The position numbers and the translations under genes were made by a program. Shown here piece by piece: positions 46,155-55,262 of a stretch of DNA of 64,000 nucleotides (positions are counted from its first letter, which is position 1; each line of letters starts with the position of its first letter). The DNA lies in contig NZ_BDCM01000014.1 in assembly GCF_001613505.1 (NCBI RefSeq), positions 186,001-250,000 of the forward strand. Direction: 5' to 3'. Below the pieces are notes generated by a model. The model was given only the letters and a program-made list of their open reading frames with translations. It was not told the DNA's origin and did not search any database. The stretch comes from Nocardia mikamii NBRC 108933 (GTDB lineage Bacteria > Actinomycetota > Actinomycetes > Mycobacteriales > Mycobacteriaceae).

Positions 46155-47387
46155 GTGAATCTGGACTGGTCGCCCACCGATCTGGCGTTTCGCGACGAGG
46201 TGCGGCGCTTCCTGGACGAGAATTTGACCCCGGAACTACGTCGCGCCGGTCAGCTCGCCACCAGCGTGTACCCGGATCACGAGGCCAGCATGCAGTGGCA
46301 GCACATCCTGCACGCCCGCGGCTGGGCGGCGCCGGCCTGGCCGGTCGCCCACGGCGGCTGTGACTGGAGCATGACGCAGCACTACATCTTCGATCGTGAA
46401 TCCACCCTCGCGGGCGCGCCCGCACTCTCGCCGATGGGTATCCGGATGGTCGCGCACGCGATCATCGCCTTCGGCACCCCGGAGCAGAAGGACTACTTCC
46501 TGCCGCGCATCCTCACCGGCGAGGTGTTCTTCTGCCAGGGCTATTCCGAACCCGAGGCGGGCTCCGATCTGGCCTCGCTGACCATGGCCGCGGTCTCCGA
46601 CGGCGACGATCTGGTCTGCACCGGTTCCAAGATCTGGACCACCCACGCCACCGAGGCCAACTGGATCTTCGCCCTGGTCCGCACCTCGAAACTGGAACGC
46701 AAACAGCAGGGCATCACCTTCGTGCTGATCCCGATGGACACTCCCGGCATCGAGATCCGCCCCCTGGTCATGACCTCCGGCGAGCAGGTGCAGAACCAGG
46801 TGTTCTTCGATGGTGTCCGGGTGTCGAAGACCAACGTCATCGGCCGCATCGACGAGGGCTGGACGGTCGCCAAACACCTGCTGAACTTCGAGCGCGGCGG
46901 TTCGGCCTACGGCCCGGCGCTGCAGGTGCTGGCCGAATCGCTGGCCGAGCACGCGGCCGGACAGCCCGGTTTCGCCGGCGGCAGCCTGCTCGACGAGCCC
47001 GCCTTCGCGGCGAAACTGGCCGACGCGCGGATCCGGGCCGATGTCCTCGAGATCCTGGAGTACCGCACCATGTCGGCCATTTCGCGCGGTAAGGATCCGG
47101 GTCCGGCCGCGTCCACGATCAAGATCCTGGGGACCGAATTGAGCCAGCGGCTCACCGAATTGGCCTTCGAAGCCGCCGGCCCGCGCGGGCGCGCCTATCA
47201 ACCGCACGCCGCCATGCCGGGTGGTCCGGTCGCCGACTTCGTCGCGCCCGCCGACGGATATCTCAGCGGCGAACCGTGGCAGGCCGTCGCGCCGCTGCGG
47301 TACTTCAACGACCGCGCGGGCTCGATCTACGCGGGCAGCAACGAGATTCAGCGCAACATCATCGCCAAGGCAACCCTGGGACTGTGA
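46155..47387 (+). CDS. Acyl-CoA dehydrogenase, first of a pair
   Basis: A 410-residue flavoprotein of the acyl-CoA dehydrogenase family, FadE type. CQGYSEPEAGSDLASLTMAA is the flavin/substrate loop; GSKIWTTHATEANWIF follows. The C-terminal DRAGSIYAGSNEIQRNIIAKATLGL is the standard end. The GTG start at 46155 follows AAGGAG. It lies four bases from the second dehydrogenase. Such tandem pairs form alpha2beta2 FadE heteromers in mycobacteria that oxidise sterol-side-chain or fatty acyl-CoA esters; the substrate here cannot be told. Confidence 0.9.
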   Translation: MNLDWSPTDLAFRDEVRRFLDENLTPELRRAGQLATSVYPDHEASMQWQHILHARGWAAPAWPVAHGGCDWSMTQHYIFDRESTLAGAPALSPMGIRMVAHAIIAFGTPEQKDYFLPRILTGEVFFCQGYSEPEAGSDLASLTMAAVSDGDDLVCTGSKIWTTHATEANWIFALVRTSKLERKQQGITFVLIPMDTPGIEIRPLVMTSGEQVQNQVFFDGVRVSKTNVIGRIDEGWTVAKHLLNFERGGSAYGPALQVLAESLAEHAAGQPGFAGGSLLDEPAFAAKLADARIRADVLEILEYRTMSAISRGKDPGPAASTIKILGTELSQRLTELAFEAAGPRGRAYQPHAAMPGGPVADFVAPADGYLSGEPWQAVAPLRYFNDRAGSIYAGSNEIQRNIIAKATLGL

Positions 47388-47390
47388 GAG

Positions 47391-48515
47391 ATGGACTTCG
47401 AATTCACTGCCGAACAGCAACTGCTCCGTGACACGGTCACCGAATTTCTCGCCGCCCGTTACGATTTGGAGAAAAGCCGGGCCGCGGCGCGGGTCGGCGC
47501 CGGCCACCAGCCGGAAATCTGGCGCGGCTTCGCCGAGGAGGTCGGCATTCTGGGCGCGAGCCTGCCCGAGAGTGTCGGCGGATTCGACGGCGGCGCCATC
47601 GAGACCATGATCATCGCCGAGGCGCTCGGCGGTGCCCTGGTCGTCGAACCCTATGTCGACACCGCCGTCCTGGGCGGCGGACTGCTGCGCCGCGCCGGCG
47701 GCGCGCGGGCCGAGGAACTGTTGCGCGGCATCGTCGACGGCTCGGTGATCACGGCCTTCGCCGCCCTGGAGGCCGGCTCCGGGTACGACCCCGCACGCGT
47801 GGCCACCACCGCCCGCCGCGATGGCGACGGCTGGGTCCTCGACGGCGCCAAGGGGGTGGTGACCACGGCACCGCTGGCCACCCACCTGCTGGTGACCGCG
47901 CGCACCTCGGAGGCGGCAGGTCTGTCGCTGTTCGTCGTGCCGGCCGACGCGGCCGGTCTCACGCAGCACCCCTACCGCACCATCGACGAACGCCGGGCGG
48001 CCGATCTGGTCCTCGACGGCGTCCAGGTCGGCGCCGACGCGCTGCTCGGTGACGAGGGCACGGCCGACGAGTCGGTCGAACGGGCCATCGACGAGGCGAT
48101 CGCCGCCATCTGCGCCGAGGCCGTGGGCGGAATGCGGCGGGTACTCGCCGACACCGTCGAATACAGCAAGCAGCGCCGCCAGTTCGGCGTGCCGATCGCC
48201 AGTTTCCAGGTACTGCAGCACCGCATGGTCGATATGCACCTGGAGCTCGAACAGGCCGTGGCCGCGACCTATCTGGTGACGCTGAAACTCGACGCCGAAC
48301 CGAAGGTCCGCGCCCGGGCCGCCGCGGCGGCCAAGGCCACCGTCGCCCGCGCCGCCGGCTTCATCGGCCAGCACGCGGTCCAACTGCACGGCGCGATGGG
48401 CATGACCGAGGAACTCGCGATCGGGCATTTCTTCAAGCGGCTCACCGCGATTCGCACCGAATGGGGTTCCGCGGACCAGCACATCGCCCGCTACGCCGCG
48501 CTGACGCGGGCCTGA
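47391..48515 (+). CDS. Acyl-CoA dehydrogenase, second of a pair
   Basis: A 374-residue protein of the same family but more divergent. MDFEFTAEQQLLRDTVTEFLAARYD is the N-terminal helix bundle; FAALEAGSGYDPARVATTARRDGDGWVLDGAKGVVTTAPLA the central region; QHAVQLHGAMGMTEELAIGHFFKRLTAIRTEWG the C-terminal domain. The catalytic Glu is not obvious, as in the non-catalytic subunit of heteromeric FadE pairs. The start follows GAGAG at the end of the upstream gene. A long hairpin follows the stop. Confidence 0.88.
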   Translation: MDFEFTAEQQLLRDTVTEFLAARYDLEKSRAAARVGAGHQPEIWRGFAEEVGILGASLPESVGGFDGGAIETMIIAEALGGALVVEPYVDTAVLGGGLLRRAGGARAEELLRGIVDGSVITAFAALEAGSGYDPARVATTARRDGDGWVLDGAKGVVTTAPLATHLLVTARTSEAAGLSLFVVPADAAGLTQHPYRTIDERRAADLVLDGVQVGADALLGDEGTADESVERAIDEAIAAICAEAVGGMRRVLADTVEYSKQRRQFGVPIASFQVLQHRMVDMHLELEQAVAATYLVTLKLDAEPKVRARAAAAAKATVARAAGFIGQHAVQLHGAMGMTEELAIGHFFKRLTAIRTEWGSADQHIARYAALTRA

Positions 48516-48566
48516 GCGGCGCACGATCGCCGGGGCGCGGTCCCATACCGCCGCCGCCCCGGACAT

Positions 48567-48605
48567 GTTTTCGGCCGGAATCCGTTTCGGATTCCGGCCG
48601 AAAAC
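48567..48605. terminator. 18-bp-stem terminator after the acyl-CoA dehydrogenases
   Basis: A perfect 18-bp stem (48567-48584 with 48588-48605) has a 3-base loop and T- and A-rich ends (GTTTT / AAAAC). It suits bidirectional termination between the dehydrogenases and the convergent ectD. Confidence 0.9.
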
Positions 48606-48692
48606 GCGCCGGGGATGCCGGGCTCGCCCCGCCACCGTCGGGAGCGAACCCGCGCGATCATCGGTCCCGACGTGATCGGGTCACCCCCCCGC

Positions 48693-49574
48693 TCAGCGCA
48701 GAGGGGTGAAATCGCGCGAGGCGATATAGGTCGGCCGCTGATGCAGGGCCGAATACGGTTCTTCGAGAGTGTTCTCCACGCTGTTGAACACCAGGAAGAC
48801 GTTCGAGCGCGCGAACGGCGTGATGTTGTTCGACGAACCGTGCATGATGTTGGAATCGAACAGCAGCGCCGAACCGCGTGCGCCGGTGAACTGCGCGATG
48901 CCGTACTTGTCGGCCAGCTGGGCCAGATCCTCCTGTGCGGGCACACCGATCTGCTGCTCGCGCAACGATTCCCGGTAGTGCTCGTCGGGAGTCTCGCCCT
49001 GGCACGGCATGAACTGCCGGTGCGAGCCCGGCAGCAGCATCAGACTGCCGTTGAACGGATAGTTGTCGGTCAGCGCGATCGACAGGCTCACCGCACGCGG
49101 TGAGGGCATCCCGTCCTCGGCGTGCCAGGTCTCGAAATCCGAATGCCAGTAGAACCCGGCACCCTCGAAACCGGGCATGTAGTTCACCCGGCTCTGATGG
49201 ATGTAGACCTCGGAACCGAGAATCTGGCGAGCCATCCCGACGATCCGCTCGTCACGCACCAGCTCCGCCACCACGGCGCTGATCTTGTGCACCTCGAAGA
49301 TCGAACGAACGCTGTTCGACTTCTTCTCGATGATCACCCGCTCGTCGGCACGCAACACCGGATCGGCGGCCAGCCGATCGATGTCGGTGGCGATATCGGC
49401 CACCTCCATCGGAGTCAGCAACTCGTCGATGATCGCGTACCCATCGGCATCGAAATTCTGCAGCTCCGGCGAGGTGACCGTGCCCCACACCGTGGGATCG
49501 GTGCGCTCCACCGGCGGTACCGCTACGGCAGTTCTGGTCCGGTAGCGGTCGATTCGACTCTCCGCCAACGTCAT
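48693..49574 (-). CDS. ectD: Ectoine 5-hydroxylase
   Basis: A 293-residue 2-oxoglutarate/Fe(II) dioxygenase that converts ectoine to 5-hydroxyectoine. The EctD signature FYWHSDFETWHAEDGMPSPRA carries the His and Asp iron ligands; the distal His is in LLFDSNIMHGSSNNITPF. Length is typical. It is the last gene of ectABCD, 27 bases after ectC, in the usual actinobacterial order. Confidence 0.96.
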   Translation of the reverse strand: MTLAESRIDRYRTRTAVAVPPVERTDPTVWGTVTSPELQNFDADGYAIIDELLTPMEVADIATDIDRLAADPVLRADERVIIEKKSNSVRSIFEVHKISAVVAELVRDERIVGMARQILGSEVYIHQSRVNYMPGFEGAGFYWHSDFETWHAEDGMPSPRAVSLSIALTDNYPFNGSLMLLPGSHRQFMPCQGETPDEHYRESLREQQIGVPAQEDLAQLADKYGIAQFTGARGSALLFDSNIMHGSSNNITPFARSNVFLVFNSVENTLEEPYSALHQRPTYIASRDFTPLR

Positions 49575-49601
49575 CGCGGCGTCGTCCTCCTAACTACATC
49601 A

Positions 49602-49994
49602 CTACTCGCCTACGGCCACCAGCGGGTAGACGCCGTTCTCGTCGTGAACTTCCTTGCCCGTGACCGGAGGATTGAACACACACAGCATCCGCATCAGGGT
49701 GCGGGTCTCGACCCGATGCCGCTCGTGTCCGTTGAGCAGGTACATCGTTCCCGGCGCCAGGTCGTAGGTGACGTCGTTGGTCAGGTCCGTGAGCGTGCCC
49801 TCGCCCTCCACCAGCCACACCGCTTCGACGTGGTTCTGGTAGTGGAACTCGTGCACGGTGTTCGGCTGGATCGTCGTCTCGTGGAAGGAGAAACCCACCC
49901 CGTCGCCGCCGAGGATGATCCGCTTGCTGCGCCAGTCCTCGGCCGCGACGTCGCGGTCGGTTCCGGTGATCTCGGCAGTGGTTCGCACGATCAT
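49602..49994 (-). CDS. ectC: L-ectoine synthase
   Basis: A 130-residue cupin that cyclises N-gamma-acetyl-diaminobutyrate to ectoine. The sequence starts MIVRTTAEITGTDRDVAAEDWRSKRI; the cupin region is FSFHETTIQPNTVHEFHYQNHVEAVWLVEGEG and GTMYLLNGHERHRVET. Length matches the family (about 130). It starts two bases after the ectB stop. Confidence 0.97.
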   Translation of the reverse strand: MIVRTTAEITGTDRDVAAEDWRSKRIILGGDGVGFSFHETTIQPNTVHEFHYQNHVEAVWLVEGEGTLTDLTNDVTYDLAPGTMYLLNGHERHRVETRTLMRMLCVFNPPVTGKEVHDENGVYPLVAVGE

Positions 49995-49996
49995 GG

Positions 49997-51259
49997 TCAG
50001 TTGCCTCCTCGGGCCATGTCCACCGCCCGGTCCAGGATGCCCAGGCCGTGGTCGAGTTCGTCGTCGGTAATGGTCAGCGGCGGCAGCAGCTTGACCACCT
50101 GGTCCTCGGCGCCGGAGGTCTCCACCAGCAGGCCCTCTTCGAAGGCGATGCTGCTGACCTTGCCCGCCTCCGAGGCGTCGTCGAACACCAGTCCCTGCAC
50201 CAGCCCGCGTCCGCGGGTCGAGACACCCTCGAAGTTCTCCGAGAGGGCCTCGAACGACTTTCGGATCTTCTCGCCCTTGGCGGCGGTGGACTCCTCCAGC
50301 CGGTGGTCGGTCCAGTAGTGCTCGAGCGCCACGCGGGCGGTCACGAACGCCGGGTTGTTGCCGCGGAAGGTGCCGTTGTGCTCACCGGGCGCCCACTGGT
50401 CCAGCTCGCGCTTCATCAGCACCAGCGCCAGCGGCATGCCGTAACCACCGATCGACTTCGACAGGGTGACGATGTCGGGGGTGATGCCGGCGATCTCGAA
50501 GGAGAAGAACGGTCCGGTCCGGCCGCAGCCCATCTGCACATCGTCGACGATGAGCAGAATTCCGCGCGCGGCGCACAGCTCCGACAGGTGCCGCAGCCAC
50601 TGCGCCCGAGCGACGTTCACGCCGCCCTCGCCCTGCACGGTTTCCACGATCACCGCCGCGGGCTTGTCCACACCGGAGGAATTGTCATCGAGGACCCGCT
50701 CCATCCACGCCAGATCGTCGGTGCCTTCCAGATACCCGTCGTAGGGCATCGGATTCACGTGGTTCAACGGTACTCCCGCGCCCGCGCGCTTGGTGGCGTT
50801 ACCGGTCACCGAGAGCGCACCGAGGGTCATGCCGTGGAATGCGTTGGTGAAATTCAGAATCGACGTGCGGCCGGTCACCTTGCGGGCCAGTTTCAGCGCC
50901 GATTCCACCGCGTTCGCACCGGTGGGACCGGGGAACTGGACCTTGTAGTCGAGGCCGCGCGGATCCAGCAGAACGTTGTTGATCGTCTCCAGCAATTCGC
51001 GCTTCGCGACGGTCGACATATCGAGTCCGTGCGTAATTCCGTCACGTGCGATGTAATCGATCAATGCTTCTTTGAGAACGGGGTTGTTGTGCCCGTAGTT
51101 GAGCGCTCCCGCGCCCGCGAAGAAATCGAGGTAATCACGTCCGCTACCGTCGCGCAGCCAGGCGCCGGAGGCGGTGTCGAACAGCGTGGGCCACGAGCGG
51201 CAATATCCACGGACATTCGATTCGAGCGATTCGAAAACGGTCATCTCAGCGGTGGTCAT
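49997..51259 (-). CDS. ectB: Diaminobutyrate-2-oxoglutarate transaminase
   Basis: A 420-residue class III PLP aminotransferase converting aspartate semialdehyde to L-2,4-diaminobutyrate. The segments WLRDGSGRDYLDFFAGAGALNYGHNN, FPGPTGANAVESALKLARKVTGR, VDDVQMGCGRTGPFFSFE and VTLSKSIGGYGMPLALVLMK (PLP lysine in SKS) identify EctB. Length is normal. It lies 12 bases after ectA. Confidence 0.96.
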   Translation of the reverse strand: MTTAEMTVFESLESNVRGYCRSWPTLFDTASGAWLRDGSGRDYLDFFAGAGALNYGHNNPVLKEALIDYIARDGITHGLDMSTVAKRELLETINNVLLDPRGLDYKVQFPGPTGANAVESALKLARKVTGRTSILNFTNAFHGMTLGALSVTGNATKRAGAGVPLNHVNPMPYDGYLEGTDDLAWMERVLDDNSSGVDKPAAVIVETVQGEGGVNVARAQWLRHLSELCAARGILLIVDDVQMGCGRTGPFFSFEIAGITPDIVTLSKSIGGYGMPLALVLMKRELDQWAPGEHNGTFRGNNPAFVTARVALEHYWTDHRLEESTAAKGEKIRKSFEALSENFEGVSTRGRGLVQGLVFDDASEAGKVSSIAFEEGLLVETSGAEDQVVKLLPPLTITDDELDHGLGILDRAVDMARGGN

Positions 51260-51271
51260 CGATGATCCTTC

Positions 51272-51841
51272 CTATCGTTTTGCGTCACCCTGCAGTGGCG
51301 CGATCCGGTACAGGTCCTCCGATTCGTGCCCGTCCGGAAAATCTTCTGGCTCGAACAACGTTTCTCGCGTCATTTCCGCGTCACGGCGCCGGGCCAGTGA
51401 CGCGAACATTGCCAGCGAGGCTTCGTTGTCCGGCGAAACGGTTGTCTCCAACTTCGAAACACCTTGGTCGGCAACGTCTTCGACGAGCCGATCCAGCATT
51501 GCAACGCCCACTCCGCGGCCGCGGAAGGCGTGATCGACGGCTACCTGCCAGATGAACAGTGTGTCCGGCGATTCCGGGCGCAGATATCCGGTGACGAATC
51601 CTGCTATCTCCGAGTCGATTTCGGCCACGACGGTGGTCGAGGCGAAGTCACGGCTCCACAGCAGATACGCGTAACTCGAATTGGCGTCGAGCACTTGGGA
51701 ATCCACTGCGATTCGCCACATCCGCGCTCCGTCGTCCACCCGCGGCCGACGAATCAGCGTCTGGGAGGAAACGTGCCGACGGCCGTTCGACTCGTCGGTT
51801 GCCGGAGAACTGAACGACATACTCCGCGTTCGGGTCTGCAT
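51272..51841 (-). CDS. ectA: Diaminobutyrate acetyltransferase
   Basis: A 189-residue GNAT acetyltransferase making N-gamma-acetyl-diaminobutyrate. Family segments: RRPRVDDGARMWRIAVDSQVLDANSSYAYLLWSRDF, FIWQVAVDHAFRGRGVGVAMLDRL (acetyl-CoA loop), KLETTVSPDNEASLAMF. The start is uncertain: ATG at 51841 has only a short spacing from AGAGG; ATG at 51817 and an in-frame GTG one codon upstream of 51841 are alternatives. First gene of ectABCD; the two-component sensor gene ends only about 50 bases upstream on the same strand. Confidence 0.93.
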   Translation of the reverse strand: MQTRTRSMSFSSPATDESNGRRHVSSQTLIRRPRVDDGARMWRIAVDSQVLDANSSYAYLLWSRDFASTTVVAEIDSEIAGFVTGYLRPESPDTLFIWQVAVDHAFRGRGVGVAMLDRLVEDVADQGVSKLETTVSPDNEASLAMFASLARRRDAEMTRETLFEPEDFPDGHESEDLYRIAPLQGDAKR

Positions 51842-51890
51842 CACCTCTTCAGAATTGCCCGCGAACGTTGAGGTCTATCGTGCGACTACT

Positions 51891-52928
51891 TTACGGTTGT
51901 GTTACAGAAGTATGATCGGTGAATTTCGTCACGGTGGGCAGCCACACCATGAATCGGGCGCCTCCGCCGGGACGGTCGTCACATTTCACGCGGCCCCCGT
52001 GGGCGGCAACGGTTTCGGCCACCAAAGCCAATCCGATACCGGTGCCCGAACGTTTCCCGCGGCGCACCGTCACGAATCTTTCGAAGATGCGTTGCCGATC
52101 CTGTGGCGCCACTCCCGGGCCGGCGTCGTCGACCGTGATCACCATTTCGTCCTCGGCGCGCGCGACCCCCACCGCGATCACCCCGCCGCCGTGCCGCTGC
52201 GCATTCTCGAGCAAATTCACCAGCGCTCGCTCGAGTTCGAGCTTTCGCCCGGTCACGATTCCGTCGTCGGCGACGGTCAGCAGTTCCGGTGAATAGTGCA
52301 TTTCCGCGAGGGTGTGGGTGAGCAGTTCGCGCACCGACAGCGGTTCGGCGTCGGCGCCGTGCATGCGCGCCTCGGCCCGGGCCAGCGCCAGCAGATCGTC
52401 GAGCAACCTGCGCAGATGGTCGAGTTCGGCGCGGACCAGTTCCAGCGCTCGCCGCGACCGTTCCGGAAGTTGATCCTCGTAGCGAGACATCACCCCGACG
52501 CTGGTGGTGAGCGTGGTCAGCGGGGTGCGCAGTTCGTGACTCACATCACCCACCAGCCGCCGTTCGCGATCGATGCGGTTCTGCAGCGAGTCGACCATGG
52601 TGTTGAACGCGTCCACGGTGGGAGCCAGATCGGGGTCGTCGGTATCGGGCAACCGGGTGCCGAGCTCACCGGAGGCGATCTTGGCCGCGGTGCCCGTGAC
52701 CTGGCGCAACGGTTCCAGCAAACGGTGCGACAACCAGATTCCGAAGATGGCGCCGATCACGGTGCCGCCGAGCGCGCAGGCCAGCGCGGTGCGCCATCCG
52801 CCGCCGTCGAGCTTCGCGATCAGCACCGCCAGCAGTGCCGAGACCAGCCCCGTGACGGTGAAAGCGACGATCACGCGACCGCGCAGAATCTGGCGGCGGG
52901 GCAGGCGCGGAAATCTAGCGCTGCACAT
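51891..52928 (-). CDS. Sensor histidine kinase (intramembrane-sensing type)
   Basis: A 345-residue kinase. Two membrane helices (about 16-38 and 47-69) are joined by only about nine residues, so there is no extracellular sensor domain. A HAMP domain follows (RLLEPLRQVTGTAAKIASGELGTRL), then HisKA with phospho-acceptor His in VGDVSHELRTPLTTL, and HATPase_c with LENAQRHGGG, VDDAGPGVAP and GTGIGLALV. It overlaps the response regulator by 14 bases and ends just before ectA. A role in membrane or envelope stress sensing is inferred from this layout. Confidence 0.92.
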   Translation of the reverse strand: MCSARFPRLPRRQILRGRVIVAFTVTGLVSALLAVLIAKLDGGGWRTALACALGGTVIGAIFGIWLSHRLLEPLRQVTGTAAKIASGELGTRLPDTDDPDLAPTVDAFNTMVDSLQNRIDRERRLVGDVSHELRTPLTTLTTSVGVMSRYEDQLPERSRRALELVRAELDHLRRLLDDLLALARAEARMHGADAEPLSVRELLTHTLAEMHYSPELLTVADDGIVTGRKLELERALVNLLENAQRHGGGVIAVGVARAEDEMVITVDDAGPGVAPQDRQRIFERFVTVRRGKRSGTGIGLALVAETVAAHGGRVKCDDRPGGGARFMVWLPTVTKFTDHTSVTQP

Positions 52929-53625
52929 CGAGGCGGTAGCCGAGCCCGCGCACGGTTACCACGATCGCCGGCTCCGACGGGTCGCGCTCGATCTTGGTCC
53001 GCAGCCGCCGGACGTGCACGTCCACGATCCGCTCGTCCCCGAAGAACCCACGGTCCCAGACCCGTTCGAGCAGGACGCTGCGCGACAGCACCCGGCCGGG
53101 GGTCTCGGCCAGTTCGCACAGCAACCGGAATTCGGTGAGGGTGAGGTGCAACTCCTCGTCGCCGCGGTGGACGGTGCCGCCGTCGGCCGAAAGCACCAGC
53201 GGCGCTTCGGGATAGGCGTCGAGCACGATCTCCTGCGGGGCCGGCGGCTCCACGGTTTGCTGGGCGCGGCGGCGCAGGGCCCGCATCCGGGCGGTGATCT
53301 CCTTGATTTCGAACGGCTTGGTGACGAAGTCGTCGGCGCCGGCCTCCAGCGCGGCCACCACGTCGTGGGTGTCGTCCCGCGCGCTGACCACGATGATCGG
53401 CACGTCGTGATCGCGACGAATCTCACGAATACAGGTGAATCCGTCCATCTCCCCCAGCATCAGATCCACGATCATCACATCCGGTGCGCCGTTGTCACGC
53501 AGATGTTCGAGCGCATCCTCGGCCTCCTCGGCCTCGGCGACGTCGTAGCCCTCGTCCTCCATGGCCAGTCGCAGCGCACTGCGAACCCGGTCGTCGTCCT
53601 CTACGATCATCAAATTTGCACTCAT
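52915..53625 (-). CDS. OmpR/PhoB-family response regulator
   Basis: A 236-residue regulator. The receiver domain has LMIVEDDDRVRSAL (acidic pocket), MIVDLMLGEMDG (phospho-acceptor Asp near 52), IIVVSARDD and ADDFVTKPF (switch Lys). The winged-helix DNA-binding domain follows after a linker (LTEFRLLCELAETPGRVLSRSVLLERVWD, IVDVHVRRLRTKIERDPS). It overlaps the sensor kinase by 14 bases. The pair lies co-directionally upstream of ectABCD and back-to-back with the L,D-transpeptidase gene; either could be a target. Confidence 0.93.
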   Translation of the reverse strand: MSANLMIVEDDDRVRSALRLAMEDEGYDVAEAEEAEDALEHLRDNGAPDVMIVDLMLGEMDGFTCIREIRRDHDVPIIVVSARDDTHDVVAALEAGADDFVTKPFEIKEITARMRALRRRAQQTVEPPAPQEIVLDAYPEAPLVLSADGGTVHRGDEELHLTLTEFRLLCELAETPGRVLSRSVLLERVWDRGFFGDERIVDVHVRRLRTKIERDPSEPAIVVTVRGLGYRLDVQR

Positions 53626-53860
53626 CGCTACACCTCGTCCAGCTGCGCGTCATCGGAGCGTGGTTCCCCGACCCGTCCGTTCGTCAGCAGTGCGAGCGGC
53701 CGCGCAGCCTGTGGTCTCGCACCGTTCTCTCATAACCACACATCCCTAACAGACATCGGTGGCGGACCACCCACGCCGGACACGCCGGCCGATCGGTCCT
53801 CGAGCGCCCACTGGGCACACAACAGTAACTGGAGTACCCGGGACCACGATGCGTAAACAC

Positions 53861-53904
53861 GGGGCAACACCACCGAGGTGCAAGCACCTGAAAAAGCCCC
53901 GTAA
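53861..53904 (+). ncRNA. Structured leader candidate upstream of the L,D-transpeptidase gene
   Basis: ACGGGGC (53861-53867) and GCCCCGT (53898-53904) close a stem around an internal hairpin AGGTG-CAAG-CACCT (53878-53891), with A-rich unpaired parts (GAAAAA). It lies about 80 bases before the gene in a 355-base gap (53626-53980) that holds no other feature. No known riboswitch family is recognised. Confidence 0.4.
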
Positions 53905-53980
53905 ACTACGTACCGAGACAGTAAGGCGATTGGTGCGCTGCGAGGGCTTGCTCAGGCGCACGTCGAACGCAGGAGACACC

Positions 53981-55213
53981 ATGTCCACTCGCCGCTGCCG
54001 ATTCAGTGCCGCGCTGGGAGCTATCGCCCTGGTGACGACGCTGATGGCCGCGTGCTCGTCATCCCCGGAGCCGGCGTCGAATCCGACGCGCGGCACCCCG
54101 GGGCCCGCCGCGCCGGCCATTGCGATGGTCCCGGCCACGGGTAGTGCCGACGTCGATCCGCTCGGCACCATCGAGGTGAGCGCAACCGACGGCATCCTCA
54201 CGGATGTGACGTTGACCAACGAAGAAGGCAAACCGGTCGACGGCACGCTCAACCCGGAGCGCACCGCGTGGAAGCCGAAGGTTCCACTCGGTTACGGCCA
54301 CAACTACACCATGACCGCCAAGGGCATCACCGTCACCGGACTCAGCGGTCCGATGACCTCGTCCTTCACCACGCTCACTCCCAGCAACCAGGTCAAGGCG
54401 TATCTGACCACCACCGGCGGGCAGCCGCTGGCCGAGGGCGGAACCTACGGCGTGGGCACCGTGATCGTCGCCCATTTCGACGAGGCGGTCGGTGATCGCG
54501 CGGCGGCCGAGAAGCGTCTCTCGGTGACGACGGAACCGCAGGTCCAGGGTTCGTGGTACTGGCTCGACGACAAGAACGCGCACTGGCGGCCCCAGCAGTA
54601 CTGGCAGCCCGGCACCAAGGTCACCGTCGCGGCGAACATCTTCGGCGCGCAGCTGGGGCCCGGCCTGTTCGGCCAGGAGGACTCGAAGACCAGCTTCACC
54701 ATCGGCGACTCGCACGTATCCATCGCCGACGACAACACCCACGAAGTGCAGGTGTTCGAGAACGGCAAACTGATCCGCACCATGCCCACCTCGATGGGCC
54801 GCGGCGGCAGCGAGCAGGTCGGCGGTAAGACGATCTACTTCAACACCCCCGCGGGCATCTACACCGTGATGGGCAAGGGCAATCCGGTGATCATGGATTC
54901 CTCGAGTTACGGCCTGCCGGTGAACTCGCGCCTGGGTTACAAGGAGGCGATCGGCTGGGCCACCCAGATCAGCGGCGACGGGATCTATCTGCACCAGCTC
55001 GACTCCACGGTGTGGGCGCAGGGTAATACCGACACCTCGCACGGCTGTCTGAACCTGAACCTCGACAATGCCCGCTGGTTCTACAACTTCGCGATCCCCG
55101 GCGATGTGGTCGAGGTCCGCAACACCAGCGGTCCGCCGCTGCCCTCGTGGAACAACGGCGACTGGATCGTGCCGTGGGATCAGTGGGTGGCCGGCAGCGC
55201 GCTGCATTCCTGA
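53981..55213 (+). CDS. Lipoprotein L,D-transpeptidase (LdtMt2-like)
   Basis: A 410-residue enzyme forming 3-3 peptidoglycan cross-links, resistant to most penicillins. The signal peptide ends in LMAACSSS, a lipobox-like site. Two immunoglobulin-like domains follow, about 50-245 (VDPLGTIEVSATDGIL and AEGGTYGVGTVIVAHFDEAV). The YkuD domain has EVQVFENGKLIRTMPTSMG, INGDGIYLHQLDS-like region and TSHGCLN with His354 and Cys356. The C-terminal cap is Trp-rich. The layout matches LdtMt2 of M. tuberculosis. The ATG at 53981 follows AGGAGACACC; the longer open frame is not plausible. Confidence 0.93.
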   Translation: MSTRRCRFSAALGAIALVTTLMAACSSSPEPASNPTRGTPGPAAPAIAMVPATGSADVDPLGTIEVSATDGILTDVTLTNEEGKPVDGTLNPERTAWKPKVPLGYGHNYTMTAKGITVTGLSGPMTSSFTTLTPSNQVKAYLTTTGGQPLAEGGTYGVGTVIVAHFDEAVGDRAAAEKRLSVTTEPQVQGSWYWLDDKNAHWRPQQYWQPGTKVTVAANIFGAQLGPGLFGQEDSKTSFTIGDSHVSIADDNTHEVQVFENGKLIRTMPTSMGRGGSEQVGGKTIYFNTPAGIYTVMGKGNPVIMDSSSYGLPVNSRLGYKEAIGWATQISGDGIYLHQLDSTVWAQGNTDTSHGCLNLNLDNARWFYNFAIPGDVVEVRNTSGPPLPSWNNGDWIVPWDQWVAGSALHS

Positions 55214-55244
55214 TCGCCACCGCACCGATCGCCACGGCACGCCG

Positions 55245-55261
55245 TCTCGGCGGCGCCGAGA
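55245..55261. terminator. Small hairpin between convergent ldt and kdpC
   Basis: TCTCGGC-GGC-GCCGAGA, a 7-bp stem with a 3-base loop, lies between the convergent stops. Confidence 0.45.
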
Positions 55262-55262
55262 T

